A stretch of DNA of 64,000 bases, from the NCBI GenBank assembly GCA_921293015.1, contig OV121090.1:35499082-35563081 (forward strand). The letters run 5' to 3'. The notes below the pieces were generated by a model. The model was given only the letters and a program-made list of their open reading frames with translations, was not told the DNA's origin and did not search any database. This DNA is from Phorcus lineatus (taxonomy: Eukaryota > Mollusca > Gastropoda > Trochida > Trochidae). Positions 1-10,989 of the stretch are shown one piece after another; the stretch's first letter is position 1; the number at the start of each line of letters is the position of its first letter. The position numbers were made by a program, and so were the translations under genes.

Positions 1-61
1 GTTTTCTAACGAATAAAAAATACATTTGTTAAAAAAACAAAACAGAAGAAATTTCACAAAC

Positions 62-261
62 CTGCCCGTGATAGCTACATTGGCCCCAAGTTGGGAGAGA
101 CATTTAGCCATACTTCTCCCTAACCCTGTTCCCCCTCCTGTGATGAGCGCTGTCTTTCCTTCAAATGTTCCTTTGGGAAGCATTGGAATTGTCTTTGCTG
201 GGAAATATTTGGCATGGTCAAGGGGTTTGTAGCTTGAATATCGCACAGGAACACTACAGCA
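62..261 (-). CDS. DECR1: DECR1 coding exon 2 (2,4-dienoyl-CoA reductase, mitochondrial; partial)
   Basis: NADPH-dependent mitochondrial reductase of the short-chain dehydrogenase superfamily that reduces 2,4-dienoyl-CoA during beta-oxidation of unsaturated fatty acids. The exon carries the start of the Rossmann fold: the segment [20 protein letters not shown] contains the TGxxxGxG cofactor motif, and the preceding [12 protein letters not shown] matches the DECR1 segment just before the fold. On the minus strand an acceptor CTTTCTCAG ends at 262 and the donor GTTTGTG begins at 61, after the partial codon AG (phase 2). The exon is 200 bp, enters in phase 0, and so joins exon 1 (2164-2214) in frame. 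The remaining catalytic domain (Ser/Tyr/Lys region) lies left of the window. An alternative acceptor GTAG eight bases further in (exon 62-253) would break that frame. Family assignment is strong; the exact 5' border is less certain. Confidence 0.85.
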
Positions 262-593
262 CTGAGAAAGAGATGCATAAACAATGAGCAACAGACTTCC
301 TTTTTGCAAACTTTCAGTTTAGGTAAGAGGACAGAAGATTTAAAGAGACAGCATGTCAGGAACAAGAGACTGCAATTTTCGCATTCAAATGCTCACATTC
401 ACAAAAACTACATGTATACTTATACTTTTGGATTCTGGAAAATTTCTATATTTATTTTGATCGCACAGTTAAGTTACAATGCAACAGACTGTTCAAAAAT
501 TCTTATTATCAGAAAGTTTTTTTATGGAAAATGTGGCAATCTAGAATTCATTTTGGAAGTATTTTAAGCTATTTATGTTCCTTAACCGGGACA

Positions 594-750
594 TGGCCTC
601 CTTTCACAAAACAACCTTTGCTAAGGCTAACCATATCTCTAAGGTTGGCATTTAAGGTAACCTTAAAAAAAGTTTATGCCCGTTTCTCGAAACAACCTTA
701 CGATAACCTTATCTCTGGAGGATTATATGCTGCAACCTTAGCTAAGGTTG
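594..750. repeat. Dispersed CAACCTT repeat, copy 1
   Basis: Begins GGCCTCCTTTCACAAAACAA and continues with several CAACCTT/AAGGTT words, including the perfect 16-bp palindrome AACCTTAGCTAAGGTT at 734-749. A second copy at 44431-44545 shares the opening CCTCTTTTCACAAAGCAACC and the CCTTACGAT-ACCT segment in the same order. This is most likely a mobile-element remnant of unknown class. Confidence 0.55.
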
Positions 751-1273
751 GAACACTTTTGTGTCAAAACGATATGTTATTTAGTTCTTTGTTGATTGTT
801 CACACAGTGTTGCGGAAGGCCCGACTAACACTTGCCTCTGACACACCATGGATATTGCCGATCTCTGACAAGAAACGCCCTTTTCCCAAGTACCTTAGAA
901 TGAGGAGCACCTGCGTCTCCGGGGAGAGGGGTTCGAATGCTGTGTAGATCTCTCAAGCTGAGGTCTGACAAGATCTATATCTATATTTTTGTTAATCAAT
1001 TCTTTTTGTATCCATAAAGCTTGGGACTATTATACCCTTATGTCGATCACGGTATCTGCTTCACCTCCAGCCTATATAAACATAAACCAAATTTTCTGTT
1101 GCTCTATTACTAGCCGCATACTAATTCGGTTGCATGTAGAGCCTCTCGACCTAATATAAACAGTAAATGAAATTATTTTAACCTCAACAATATTTCATTT
1201 CAACATTTCTTTGGATGTAAAATTTATGTGAAAAACCAGCTGTCAGCAATAGAAGGAATGTGTCATGATACTT

Positions 1274-1986
1274 AAGGATGTTCGCTCCTCAGTCACAGTG
1301 ACAAAAATCAAACAACCTTAAATCATTATGTTCTAATGTAATTAACCAAAATGAAGCGGCAATTTCTCAATTTTGATGATTTCTGATTAAATATTCATCA
1401 AAATTAAGAAATGTAGTATTTTCATTTTGGAATAATTCACAATTGTGCCGACTCAGAAATTTATAATTGTAACTATCATTTGAGCAAGTTCTAAAATCTG
1501 TTTTTCTTAGAAAGTAGATGTTGTTGAATGAATATGATTTGGATGTATGCGTTCAGGTATATTCTTCGAAGATGAGTGGGAGAAAGCATGTTTTTAGTAC
1601 AAAAATAACTTGAATGTTGATAATTTAATTGAAATGTTTGAATATATATGTTGTGCTGTGGCGGCTAAAAACCCACAGTACCATATATATTTATACTTTT
1701 TTCTGGAAGAAAATAATGTTAACTTAAACATGTTTTCATATGAAAAAAAGTTTAATACAGGAACTAATTTAAATTCAAGATTTCTCAAAAAAGGTCATCA
1801 TTTCCCCATTGACTCCCATGTTAAATCTCTGACTGACACAGGGATCTTTGTCTTAAACTATCTGGAAAAAAAACACACTAACCCCAATTTTTTTGGGTTG
1901 ATATTTCAAGCAAATACACTAAACTTTTGAAAAAAACAAGTTAGAAAAAGAGTTTAATACTTTAAATTTGAGGAACGGACATCCTT
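1274..1986. mobile_element. MITE family A (~710 bp, AAGGATGTTCGCTCCTCA ends)
   Basis: The left end AAGGATGTTCGCTCCTCA (1274-1291) is repeated inverted at the right end, which reads TGAGGAACGGACATCCTTA (1969-1987). The arms pair over about 18 bp with two mismatches. The flanking TA on both sides fits a TA target duplication, suggesting a Tc1/mariner-type non-autonomous element. The interior is AT-rich and has no convincing protein. Confidence 0.6.
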
Positions 1987-2163
1987 ATATGAAATACTTC
2001 GTTTTTTCGATACAAATCACAGGTAAATGAAAATAAATACGTTTAAAAGTTGACTTTAGACAGTTAGTTGACAGTTATGAGTTCTGAAAATTTATCTTAC
2101 ATGCTTTAACATATCTAATGTGTTTAAGAAATACAATTGCAAATGTTTTTAAAAAGTATGCAC

Positions 2164-2214
2164 CTTTGGACATAGACCGGCTACTCTCACGACCTTTGGG
2201 ATGAGCGCAGCCAT
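2164..2214 (-). CDS. DECR1: DECR1 coding exon 1 (start codon and mitochondrial targeting sequence)
   Basis: On the minus strand ATG at 2214-2212 opens 17 codons, MAALIPKVVRVAGLCPK, followed by the donor GTGCAT. The peptide is basic, rich in A/V/L and free of acidic residues, as expected of a mitochondrial presequence. It ends in phase 0, matching the phase-0 entry of the exon at 62-261. The start codon lies in CAAGATGGCTGC, a YY1-like context common at translation starts of housekeeping and mitochondrial genes. I chose this start because it is in frame, has a correct donor and directly follows an ETS site. The join to exon 2 is inferred, with no transcript evidence. Confidence 0.6.
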
Positions 2215-2320
2215 CTTGATACAAACCGGAAGTTTAAAGAGGGAGAACTTGTTCTTAATCAAAATGAATTGAAGCATCTACGCAATATCCAATTATACAC
2301 AATTACCGAGGTATAAAAAC
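2205..2320. promoter_or_regulatory. Candidate bidirectional promoter between DECR1 and BOLA3
   Basis: An ETS/GABP-type site AACCGGAAGT lies at 2224-2233, and a YY1-like CAAGATGGC (minus strand) overlaps the DECR1 start codon. Both are typical of promoters of nuclear genes for mitochondrial proteins. A plausible rightward 5' exon ends with ACCGAG and donor GTATAA at 2311; it is open in BOLA3 phase but contains no in-frame ATG, so it would be untranslated. DECR1 is transcribed leftward and BOLA3 rightward from this side. No TATA box was identified. Confidence 0.4.
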
Positions 2321-3392
2321 ACATTTGTTTATCGATAAATTAATTTAAAAACTATAATATTCAACAACAAGAGAAGTATTTGTTCCAATAGAAGCATTTA
2401 CGTTTTTGCTACACAAGTGATCCCCGCATCAAGGTTAAGGTCATCTTCATTGACCCTGAGGTCAATCATTTCTGAAAGTTTCAGTCAAAGGAAACAGATA
2501 AAACATGATAAGAAGCTTATTCGGAGCACGACAGGTTATTATTACACTCATTTTAATATATATGAATCAGACCTTTAACTGCACTATTTTTTAATCTGTC
2601 AGTTCGTTCCTTAGATTTTGTGTGGCATCACAAATAAGGATTTTGTACTAGAATGTTTATAATGAAATAGAGATTCATTTCATAGGTTTATTTTATTTCT
2701 AGGAATTACTATGTAAATCCATATGTACTATATGTTATGTAAATGTTACTGAAAAAATAGTTTCAATCAAGATTAGTGCATACCTTCAAGAACTTTGATA
2801 AAATAATAAATGTTATCATGTTGGTGTGGGGCCTGTTCTATTTTAGTTAAAGATAGCTTTTGATATGGTAGGTAGTTGCTTGGTAGTGCCACAAGGAGAA
2901 AAGATTGTGCGGTCAGCTTGGTCAGTATAGTTGGTGTGTATACTCTTATAAGGTAGTATATGTTTAGTAACTGGGTACGTAACATAGTAACAAGGAGATG
3001 GGGGTAAAAATATCAGGGGTGATGGATGTTTTGCTTATTTATATTAGTTATCTGCCCACGCTTGGCTTTAAATAGCACAAGTCCTTATCTCAGGCTAATT
3101 TAAACCTTGCTGCCATAATTAAAGTTTTGAGTGTAGCACCCTCTTAGGCTAAAAGTTACATTTCTCATATAATTTCTCATTGGACTATTGCGATTGGTCG
3201 CAGCAGCTTGGACGACATGCACAGAAAAGTTGGAGAAATTTGGCAAGGCCTATCTTGGCAAGTCGCTGGGGCTGGCAAAAGTATAGGCAATGCATTGGAA
3301 GATGTCTGCTATTATGTTCACAAGATATGAAGTTTTTGAGTATGTGCATGTGTTAATAAGTTGCATTTTTTTATTTCCCTAAAATCTGTGTG

Positions 3393-3882
3393 TTAAGGGA
3401 CACAGAGTATGTTATTTGAGTCAAATATGTCGATCTTTAATAATGATGTTTATTTATCGAGAAGTAGTGTTGTTTCTAAAAATCATCATCTTGGAGCTTA
3501 TTGGTTCAATAAAGAGACAAAAACAGGTTTATGTTCTAAATTGTGATCGAAAACAAGACAGGACGCGCCCCAATGACTCAAACGTAATTTTGGAAAGTTA
3601 TCTACAGCAGACACAGAGACAAATATGAACTGGGTGTGCTTAGTAGGTCATTTAACTGATATTCATGTAAACTGGACGCAGAATTTAGAATTTAGAATTG
3701 TTTACATGTATATGAATGTTTTTGTATTATCATGGTAAACAGGAAAATAACATCATTGCAGCAATTTAAAGATAAAGATTCAAGTTGAGGGCGGATATTT
3801 GAGCTTAATTCAAGGCAGAGGGTGTTATGGCTCATATAAAAACAATAGACCAAATTTGTGAAACGTACTCTGTGTCACTATT
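3393..3882. mobile_element. MITE family B, copy 1 (AAGGGACACAGAGTATGTT ends)
   Basis: The left end, after TTAA, reads GGGACACAGAGTATGTT (3397-3413). The right end AAACGTACTCTGTGTCACTA (3861-3880) is its inverted counterpart. A second copy lies at 54113-54562 with recognisable internal similarity, for example CGAAAACAAGACA against CGAAAACCAGACA, and TACAGCAGA in both. TTAA at the left edge points to a piggyBac-like TTAA target. The element lies in the unassigned 5' region or first intron of BOLA3. Confidence 0.65.
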
Positions 3883-4188
3883 ATTTGACAGTTCTGCAGA
3901 CGTATCTTAACCAGCTGCTAGCAGATTCTGATTGTGTAGCATTTTTGGGGATATTATTAGCCTTTCTCTTTCATCAGTAATCCTCCCTATTAAGATGAAA
4001 CTTATGCAAAAACTGATGATTTTTTATCAGAATGGGTCTTGTGTTTATCAACGTTAAATGTGTGAACATTTCGTTAACAGAATATTAGATGGTTAATCAG
4101 GTTTTACTGACCATCTTTCCAGCTGGCCCATTTGGACAAGCAACTATTTCCAACATTGTTGTGTGATATTGTTGTTTTTGGTGTCCAG

Positions 4189-4348
4189 GTGTGGAGACTG
4201 TCTGCTGTTAACCCTCTGAGTGCAAGGGTCAGATGCATGGGCAGCTCTGAAGCCCCAGCAGAACTCACAAAGGGAGAGAAACAACTGATAGATATTTTGA
4301 AGGCCAAGTTTCCAGGTGCCAACTCAGTTCAAGTGTCGGATATCTCAG
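4189..4348 (+). CDS. BOLA3: BOLA3 coding exon (presequence end and start of BolA domain)
   Basis: Encodes a mitochondrial BolA-family protein that, with monothiol glutaredoxin GLRX5, helps deliver [4Fe-4S] clusters to targets such as lipoate synthase. The acceptor GTCCAG ends at 4188 and the donor GT begins at 4349. The phase-0 reading begins VWRLSAVNPLSARVRCMGSS, a basic stretch without acidic residues that looks like the end of a targeting sequence. The BolA domain then starts with GEKQLIDILKAKFPGA and VQVSDISG. The next exons complete a protein that matches animal BOLA3 over its whole mature length. The first coding exon with the initiator ATG was not found; the first in-frame ATG here (MGSSEAP) would drop the presequence, so I do not take it as the start. 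Confidence 0.88.
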
Positions 4349-4860
4349 GTTTGTGTGGCATCTCTTAAGAGATATACGACTATGTATTATATATGATGAA
4401 AGACCTCCATTAAATTGAGAATCTTGTTTTTAAACTTCATGACCTAAAACTAATGCAGTGTCCAAAATATCATATGAACATTAATCTAAATATCACATTT
4501 ATAACACTGTTTTTGCTTGAGAAATTCATGTATGGTTTTGCATGGGTTGTAATGAAAAGTGCATTATAAAATTAGTAAAGCACACTTAGTTATGAAATAA
4601 TCTGTGTCCGTCATTTTAAAATATGGGCAATGACCCTATTATTTTAACACAAGAATTACAAATTCAATATGTCTGGCGTGTTTGTTTGGATAATTTTTAG
4701 TCAATAAGACACTGAAATGAAAATTGCGTCAGTAAATAAAAAATATGATGATATCTTTTTTAGGGTTTTACCATGTCTTTTTAGAAATAAGAATGATGCA
4801 AATTCATCTTCCAAGTTTGCCTCAGATGTATTTGCTTCTGATGAATCTCCTATCATTTTC

Positions 4861-4893
4861 TTATAGTTTCTTATAGTTTCCTATAGTTTGTTA
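4861..4893. repeat. Short 10-bp tandem repeat in BOLA3 intron
   Basis: Three consecutive units TTATAGTTTC, TTATAGTTTC, CTATAGTTTG. It lies about 120 bp upstream of the acceptor of the next BOLA3 exon. Confidence 0.7.
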
Positions 4894-5010
4894 TGACCTC
4901 AAACAAAACAGATTGATAGAGATACTCTCTCTTTTACTGTGAAGCTTCATCTCCTCCCTTCTGTTGCTCAAACTAGTTTCAAGAAAAGGGGATAACTTTT
5001 ATCGCTTCAG

Positions 5011-5099
5011 GTGGTTGCGGTGCCATGTATCAGATCTCAGTTGAAGCAAAGGAGTTTCAGGGCAAGAGGAAAGTTCAACAACATCGAATGATTAATGAG
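5011..5099 (+). CDS. BOLA3: BOLA3 coding exon (conserved Cys and His)
   Basis: The acceptor GCTTCAG ends at 5010 and the donor GTAAAG starts at 5100. The exon enters in phase 1, completing Gly at the join DISG-GCGAM, and leaves in phase 0. It encodes GCGAMYQISVEAKEF followed by GKRKVQQHRMINE. The GCG cysteine and the histidine of VQQH are the residues expected to bind the Fe-S cluster with glutaredoxin in BOLA3. All key residues are present. Confidence 0.9.
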
Positions 5100-6091
5100 G
5101 TAAAGGAAAAAACAGTACAAAATTGAAGCCTTGTTTTACAGACACGTTTTTTTGTAGACAAATTGATTGTCAAGTTTAGCAATAAATAGACAGCTTATGT
5201 TAAAAATATGTTTTACAAGTTATAGTAACAATTGTATAGAATATGCATAATTAGTGTTACTATTATTTTTATATCTAGTGAAATATAACGCACCGGGGGA
5301 TACCTTAAGTCATGTCATTTTAATCAGTTCAAAATTCCATTTCAATCACATCTCAATATTGCAAACAAATTAGGATACTTTAGCCTGGACGAATTTGAGC
5401 ATATATTGTTTTATAGTTTCACCTTTACTTTCATTATTAGCACATCAAGTCATTAGGCCTGATTGGCTTATTGCATGGACCAACATTAGTCAGGAGTTAG
5501 ACGTTGACCGAATTCTTTTTTCTCCAAAACCAAAAAGAAAATGAAGTTAAATATTTTATGATATGAAATTAATGTTTGTACATTTGGTGTTTTAGCTAAT
5601 TCATTATCGGCACCCTCACCACTTCTGATTTCACCCCCTCAGAAACTTGAAAGGCCAAATTTTAAGGATGTCCTCCTTGTAGAATTGAGACTTAGGTAAC
5701 TCAATTTCATGGCCCTACCCTCCACAAAATAAGGGTTTGACAGGGATGTACAAAATGAAAAGGGCCTACACCCTGAAAAACTTTAATAAATCTATTTGGT
5801 CTGCTTTGCATTCAAACAAGCCATGTTTCTTACACATTTAAAGTAAAATATAAGATAAAATCAAGTGGACTGTCAGACGCTGTCCCGCCACTGGTGCAAG
5901 TATTTGTTATCCTAGGAGTAGAACAGTGACAGTGTTGATCACATTATGGGTCACTCAAACTGTCTAACCATCCATAGCCTGATGAGCTACAGAGCCCATG
6001 GTCCTTTCTGATGAGATATTCTGTAACAACCTTCATTTTGAAGAGAGAAAACAGACAGTTAAGTTTGGGTGACACTATTCTCATATTTCAG

Positions 6092-6157
6092 GCATTGTCA
6101 GAGGAAATCAAGGAGATGCATGGTCTACAGATAAATACAAAAGCCCCAGACACCTAG
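6092..6157 (+). CDS. BOLA3: BOLA3 terminal coding exon
   Basis: The acceptor CATATTTCAG ends at 6091. The phase-0 reading ALSEEIKEMHGLQINTKAPD T ends in TAG at 6155-6157. EEIKEMHGL is the conserved C-terminal helix of BolA proteins. The three visible exons give about 104 codons, close to the usual BOLA3 size, so only a short first exon is missing. Confidence 0.9.
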   Translation, partial: ALSEEIKEMHGLQINTKAPDT

Positions 6158-7540
6158 CTGCTGTGATGATGGTCTTCATTCTACTATTGTTTTCTGTATT
6201 TTGATCTGACTCATCTGATGATTGTTTTTGGTATTTAGAAAGTAAAAGACATGTATCCTCATGAACATCTGTGTTGAGTTTCATTCAAAAATCTGTTTTC
6301 TAAAAAATCTTATAAACCCACCATCATTAAATTTTGAATATTGTTGTCAATAGTTTACTAAGACTGGGAGACGCTGTTAATCCCCCCAACACTTATTCTA
6401 GATCTACCATATATATGGATATAGACAACAGCATTTCAGTGATACCTGTTCTGATCACAACTCAGACTTTTCATCTTGTAAATCTTGTAAATCTAGACTG
6501 AACCTCTAGTTACCTGCCCTTGATTCAAGTAAGGCAATGAAACTGCAATGTTGACTGGGCCTGCAAGCCTTTCAAGAGAGGTAATGCATTCTTTGGGCTT
6601 GTATTGAGGTATTGTGGAGCTAAACAGCTACTTCCATCTAACCATATCAATCCGTTTGGGTAATGGTTTCATAAGACTCCGTGCATGCACAAAATAAGAT
6701 GGTTTCAGAGTGTCCTGGCGCGAGTCTTACATGTACACAGATGTTATATCAACATTTATTTCAGCATGATTTAGGGTTACAAATTAATGAGACAGTCAGT
6801 GACTTTTATGGGACTTTATTTGTCTTTGATAGAACCCAAAATACCCTCATATGCTGATGTGAAATAAAAGTATTTCTCATGTTCATCTTGAAAAGGAAAA
6901 AAAGTTTTCAATGAAAATCAAATGAAAAGCAGTAATTTTATGTGTAATTGTGTATATGATAGTTGAACTCACACATCCCATTTATTTGAATACGAGTCAC
7001 ACCATCAACTTCCAATTTGTTACTCTGTCAATTATGGATAAGTTGCCTAAAGTACTTTTGAGTAATTGACCCGCACTAACAGTGGTATTTTGTTCTGTTG
7101 TCGATTAAAAGTTCTACTTGACACCTTTATTTTGTCTATTTTGATCATAATATCCACAAATTGTTACTTTTCAGCAGCAGTTGGTATGTATCAAATGACA
7201 ATATGAAAATCACAATTGGCATATTTGACTCCAGCAAACCATGGAGTGTCTCTTTAACTCTTTAATCTCTTCACCTCAAGGCTTATCAAATTGACCTGGT
7301 TTGTTACAGCTGTGGACTTGTTGGGATTAGAATAGCGATCTTTTGTAGTAACACTGTTATTAAATTTTAGGTCCTTTGGTTTGCAATTAAATTTTAAGCA
7401 CATCCTATTATCAGAGAAAATAATCCACATATCCAAAGAATCTCGGCGTGAGAATGAATAAGACAATGTTCAGTAAACAGCATATAATAAATACATCCAG
7501 AGCAACATTACTATATTTGGGATCTGCAATAGTTAAAACT

Positions 7541-7650
7541 TTTTGGGCGGAGTCCCTCTTTCACGTCTATGGAACTCACTAGGACTATAAACTGTGAATC
7601 TCTTGACAGTTTTAAAGAAGTACCTCAAAACTCTGTTATTCTCCGCCCTG
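7541..7650 (+). pseudogene. Relic of a LINE reverse-transcriptase C-terminus
   Basis: Two plus-strand frames together recall the end of non-LTR retrotransposon ORF2. One gives LWNSLG and the other TINCESLDSFK, followed by LKKYLKTLLFSAL, echoing the usual W-N-S-L-P, S-x-x-x-F-K and L-K-x-L-F pattern. Stops and frame changes show it is decayed. The call rests on pattern memory only. Confidence 0.35.
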
Positions 7651-10171
7651 TGACTATGTCTGCATGTACATTGGAAACTGACATCAGAGCACGCAATGAA
7701 CGAGTTTTGCACTTCTCGCTCAGTGAGGCTAAACATAAACAATGAGGTATACCACACATTGGTTGGTGTAAATATGTTTGGTTTTTTTCAAACATACGAA
7801 TGATAATGAGGAATTTCATTTAAAGAAAAAATTATCTACCAACGATGCGTTGTTGATTTAAATCTGTAGCAGCGTTTACTAACAGTTTGCAGAAAGCAAC
7901 TGTTCACCCAAAGTAGTATATCACAGACATTGAAACTGTTTGAAGCATTTGATTATCGCAGTGATCAGTTACCATCTGAAGCTTGGTTATTTGTTTCTCA
8001 AACATGCATCAAAACACATGAGCACCTGCCTTCCGGGGATAAGAAACGTCATATTTGTAAGTGATGGTGCAGTATGCCAGTATGAAAAATACAAGAACTG
8101 TGTCGACCTCTGACTACACGCATAGCAGCATCTCTTTGGAAAAGGTCATAGCAAAATTGCTTGTGACATGATAGCGGGAACAATCAAAAACAAACTTGAA
8201 AAAACATCGGAGTCAAGTGCCTCTCCAGACCCAAAGCAACTCTTTAATTTGGCAGTGATTGCCATTCATGCAACGAAAATATGACACAAAATATTGTGAA
8301 AACGGAGAGATTTAATCCGAAACTAAAATCTAAGATTTGCTCTTTTCATCAGCTCAACTGTTCGCCGGAAATAAGGAGTCGCCATGCATTCATTCGAATA
8401 AGTGCAACAATTTTGGCACTTGAACGTGTTTCTAAGAAACAACAATAGTAGGTTATACGTTTAGAAAGAAAGAAGTACGAAAAACAAAGAAAACACCAGG
8501 ATCTAATGCAGCTGTCGTGGTTGAACATAAGTGGAAAATTTGAAATGTCATGTCTGTAGATAATGGTATGGAGCATTTCGGTAGCAATTTACTTGCATCA
8601 GTTTATCTGAGAAAGGTTATTTGATCCGCGATGAGATTTTAAACTCAGTAAATTAACATGAATTCACTTCTCAACAGCCTCAAACGTTTCTCAAACATGG
8701 ACGTGTCAATTATTATAAAGCGTCAGTAAAATAATCATGGATGCTTACTGTAGGTTAACCGGATATTTCCACCGCCAGATTCTGATGTCATGGTGTACAA
8801 GTGTACAAAAATTAAGCTTCTGGCTTCTTTACAGGCAACTTAAAACAAGTGAAATTTTTACACTTTTCCGAAAAGGAGATAGAAATTAATTAGCTATGGT
8901 AAAATGACAACAGATATTTTATCACGGATTTCTCAGTTTCACCTCTTGATACCCCGAGGGAACCAATCATAACACGTCTTTGCAAAACATTCCTTACACT
9001 TAGGCAAACAAGTGAAGAAAAATGAAAAAATAAACCAAGAAATTAAGTATTTTTGTTTCGCTATTATTCCAAGAAAATTCAATGAAATATTATATAAATT
9101 GATAAGTCATCAAATTTTCTATTCAATATAGAAACCTTAGGTCTTTGAGTACACAGCTGCCCATGTACGAGAGAAGGAAGTATACTAAGGGGTTTTCTCA
9201 AAAACGCCACATTTTGTATTGAATCCTGTAGATCCAAAAATACTATGCCATTCACAAAATATTGTGAATATGAATAAGATTTCTGCGTTTCCCATTTCGG
9301 AAGATAAAGATGCACCTGTAAGACTGAACATAACGAATTCCATGGCATCAACTGAGGCGATCACCAGATTTTGGTCGCTTTGAAATGGAATATCCCGAAT
9401 ATAACCAAATTAACTAAGCAACGTAGAACCAGAACGTAGACAATTAAACCATCTTTCTATCGGAGCACCCATGATGCGCAGTTACAATGGTTCTAATTTA
9501 AATTGTGACATCACATACTCCCAATTATTTGAAATGTAAGTGCGAAGTTTTAAAATTTAATCAAAATCCATCGCCTATGTTTGTGACAAGGTAAAAAATC
9601 ATTTCGGCAAAAATTGGAACAGTGGCTCTCAGGAAAGATCCAAATACATCTTTCACTTACAAAAAAAATGTTCTGTTTGGTTTTCAACACCTAAATAATG
9701 TTTCTATCAACATGATCATAATCATCCGCAGAAATTTTCTTTTACTCATAGATTTTCTAAAAACAAGAACACAATGTCCAGTCCTTGCAAGAAGGGACCC
9801 ATAAATACTATCGTTTGACTGAAGCTGCAGCTATTATGTAGAGTTTATAAATTCTGGTCATCATGTCGTTTAGCTGATTGAAGAACCTTTTAACCTTGTA
9901 AAACAGGATTATACATTTGCACATGTTTTGCAATATTTATATACAAATGAAAATCTACGATAGAACTAATAAATATTTCAACTACGATTCAATATCAGGA
10001 AATATTAATTATTTTCTTTGATTAGGAGAAACGAAAACAACGATTTGTCATAACCAAGTTCATGCTTAGACAATGGTAAGGCATTTAAAACCTGGTGCAA
10101 AACTATGCTATGACGTCATACACTTAACGACTCAAATCTAGATAGCACCGCGCTCACTAATGTACATTTCC

Positions 10172-10343
10172 CACTAAACCCATAGAGATAGCTTTTTCGG
10201 CTGAATAGAATATCAAATGTGTTTGTTAATCAAACATCTATCAAGAGACAAAGTACATCTATCGCTAAACTCGTAGAAATAGCTTTGTATGACGAATACA
10301 ATATCAAATGTTTTTGTAAATCAAACTTCTTATGAAGGGACAC
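10172..10343 (+). repeat. Degenerate ~91-bp tandem duplication
   Basis: Copy 1 (from CACTAAACCCATAGAGATAG) and copy 2 (from CGCTAAACTCGTAGAAATAG, 10263) run in parallel. Both continue with AATATCAAATG, then TAATCAAAC or AAATCAAAC about 60 bp downstream. They differ at many positions, so the duplication is old. Confidence 0.6.
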
Positions 10344-10989
10344 TCAAACAAAGACTTACAATTTATAATTAGGATTTGGAAAATAGATAAAAATCCAGAC
10401 AGAAGGGTAATTAGAACTCCTGTCAATGCGATAGAAGCGACAAAAAAAATCAACATATTTTACCATACAAATTTGAAAGTAGATAACACGGCCACTTGTA
10501 TATTTGTTATCTCTCAAAGTAGATCAGATAAACGTTCATGTCGGCCAACCCGGAAGTCTTCATATCTTACGTTATCAGTGATGTAGAGTGTAGGTAAACA
10601 TACAATTGTGATAAAGTAAAGTTTATTTTTAAATACTTACATACTTAAAGAAGGTTACCATATCATTACAGTGATATATGGGCCTAGGTAATATTTGCTG
10701 TTTCGGGCCGGCTGCGAAATTTATCTTTTTGAGTGAAACTGGGATTTATATATACACTACCACTCATTTTCAAGTCTATAAAATAAAAACAAACGCAGAT
10801 ATGAGAAACCTGATATAAACAGATGTCATTTTCCAATATTCCCTTTAAAAAGCATTCAAATATCGGCATTTACTTTGCCCCAATACACAAGGAGAGAGAC
10901 ATCGAGATTATTAAAATTTACATAAATGTGGAGTTAATAGACAAGTGCTCAGAAGCTCCGAGAAGTCACAGGAGTCATCCTTGGTATCA

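Larger units (their letters stand above)
262..2163 (-). other. DECR1 intron 1
   Basis: A 1.9-kb intron between the two visible DECR1 coding exons. It holds a dispersed palindrome-rich repeat (594-750) and a ~710-bp MITE (1274-1986). I see no further coding exon; open frames here are short and without similarity I recognise. Confidence 0.6.
6158..10989. other. Intergenic region without supported genes
   Basis: AT-rich sequence. The open frames are short and I recognise no family in them. It contains a small LINE relic (7541-7650) and a degenerate duplication (10172-10343). Confidence 0.5.

Noticed and set aside
900..960. B-box-like GGGGTTCGAATGC on the plus strand, possible tRNA or SINE
   Set aside because: No A box at the expected distance upstream and no foldable arms.
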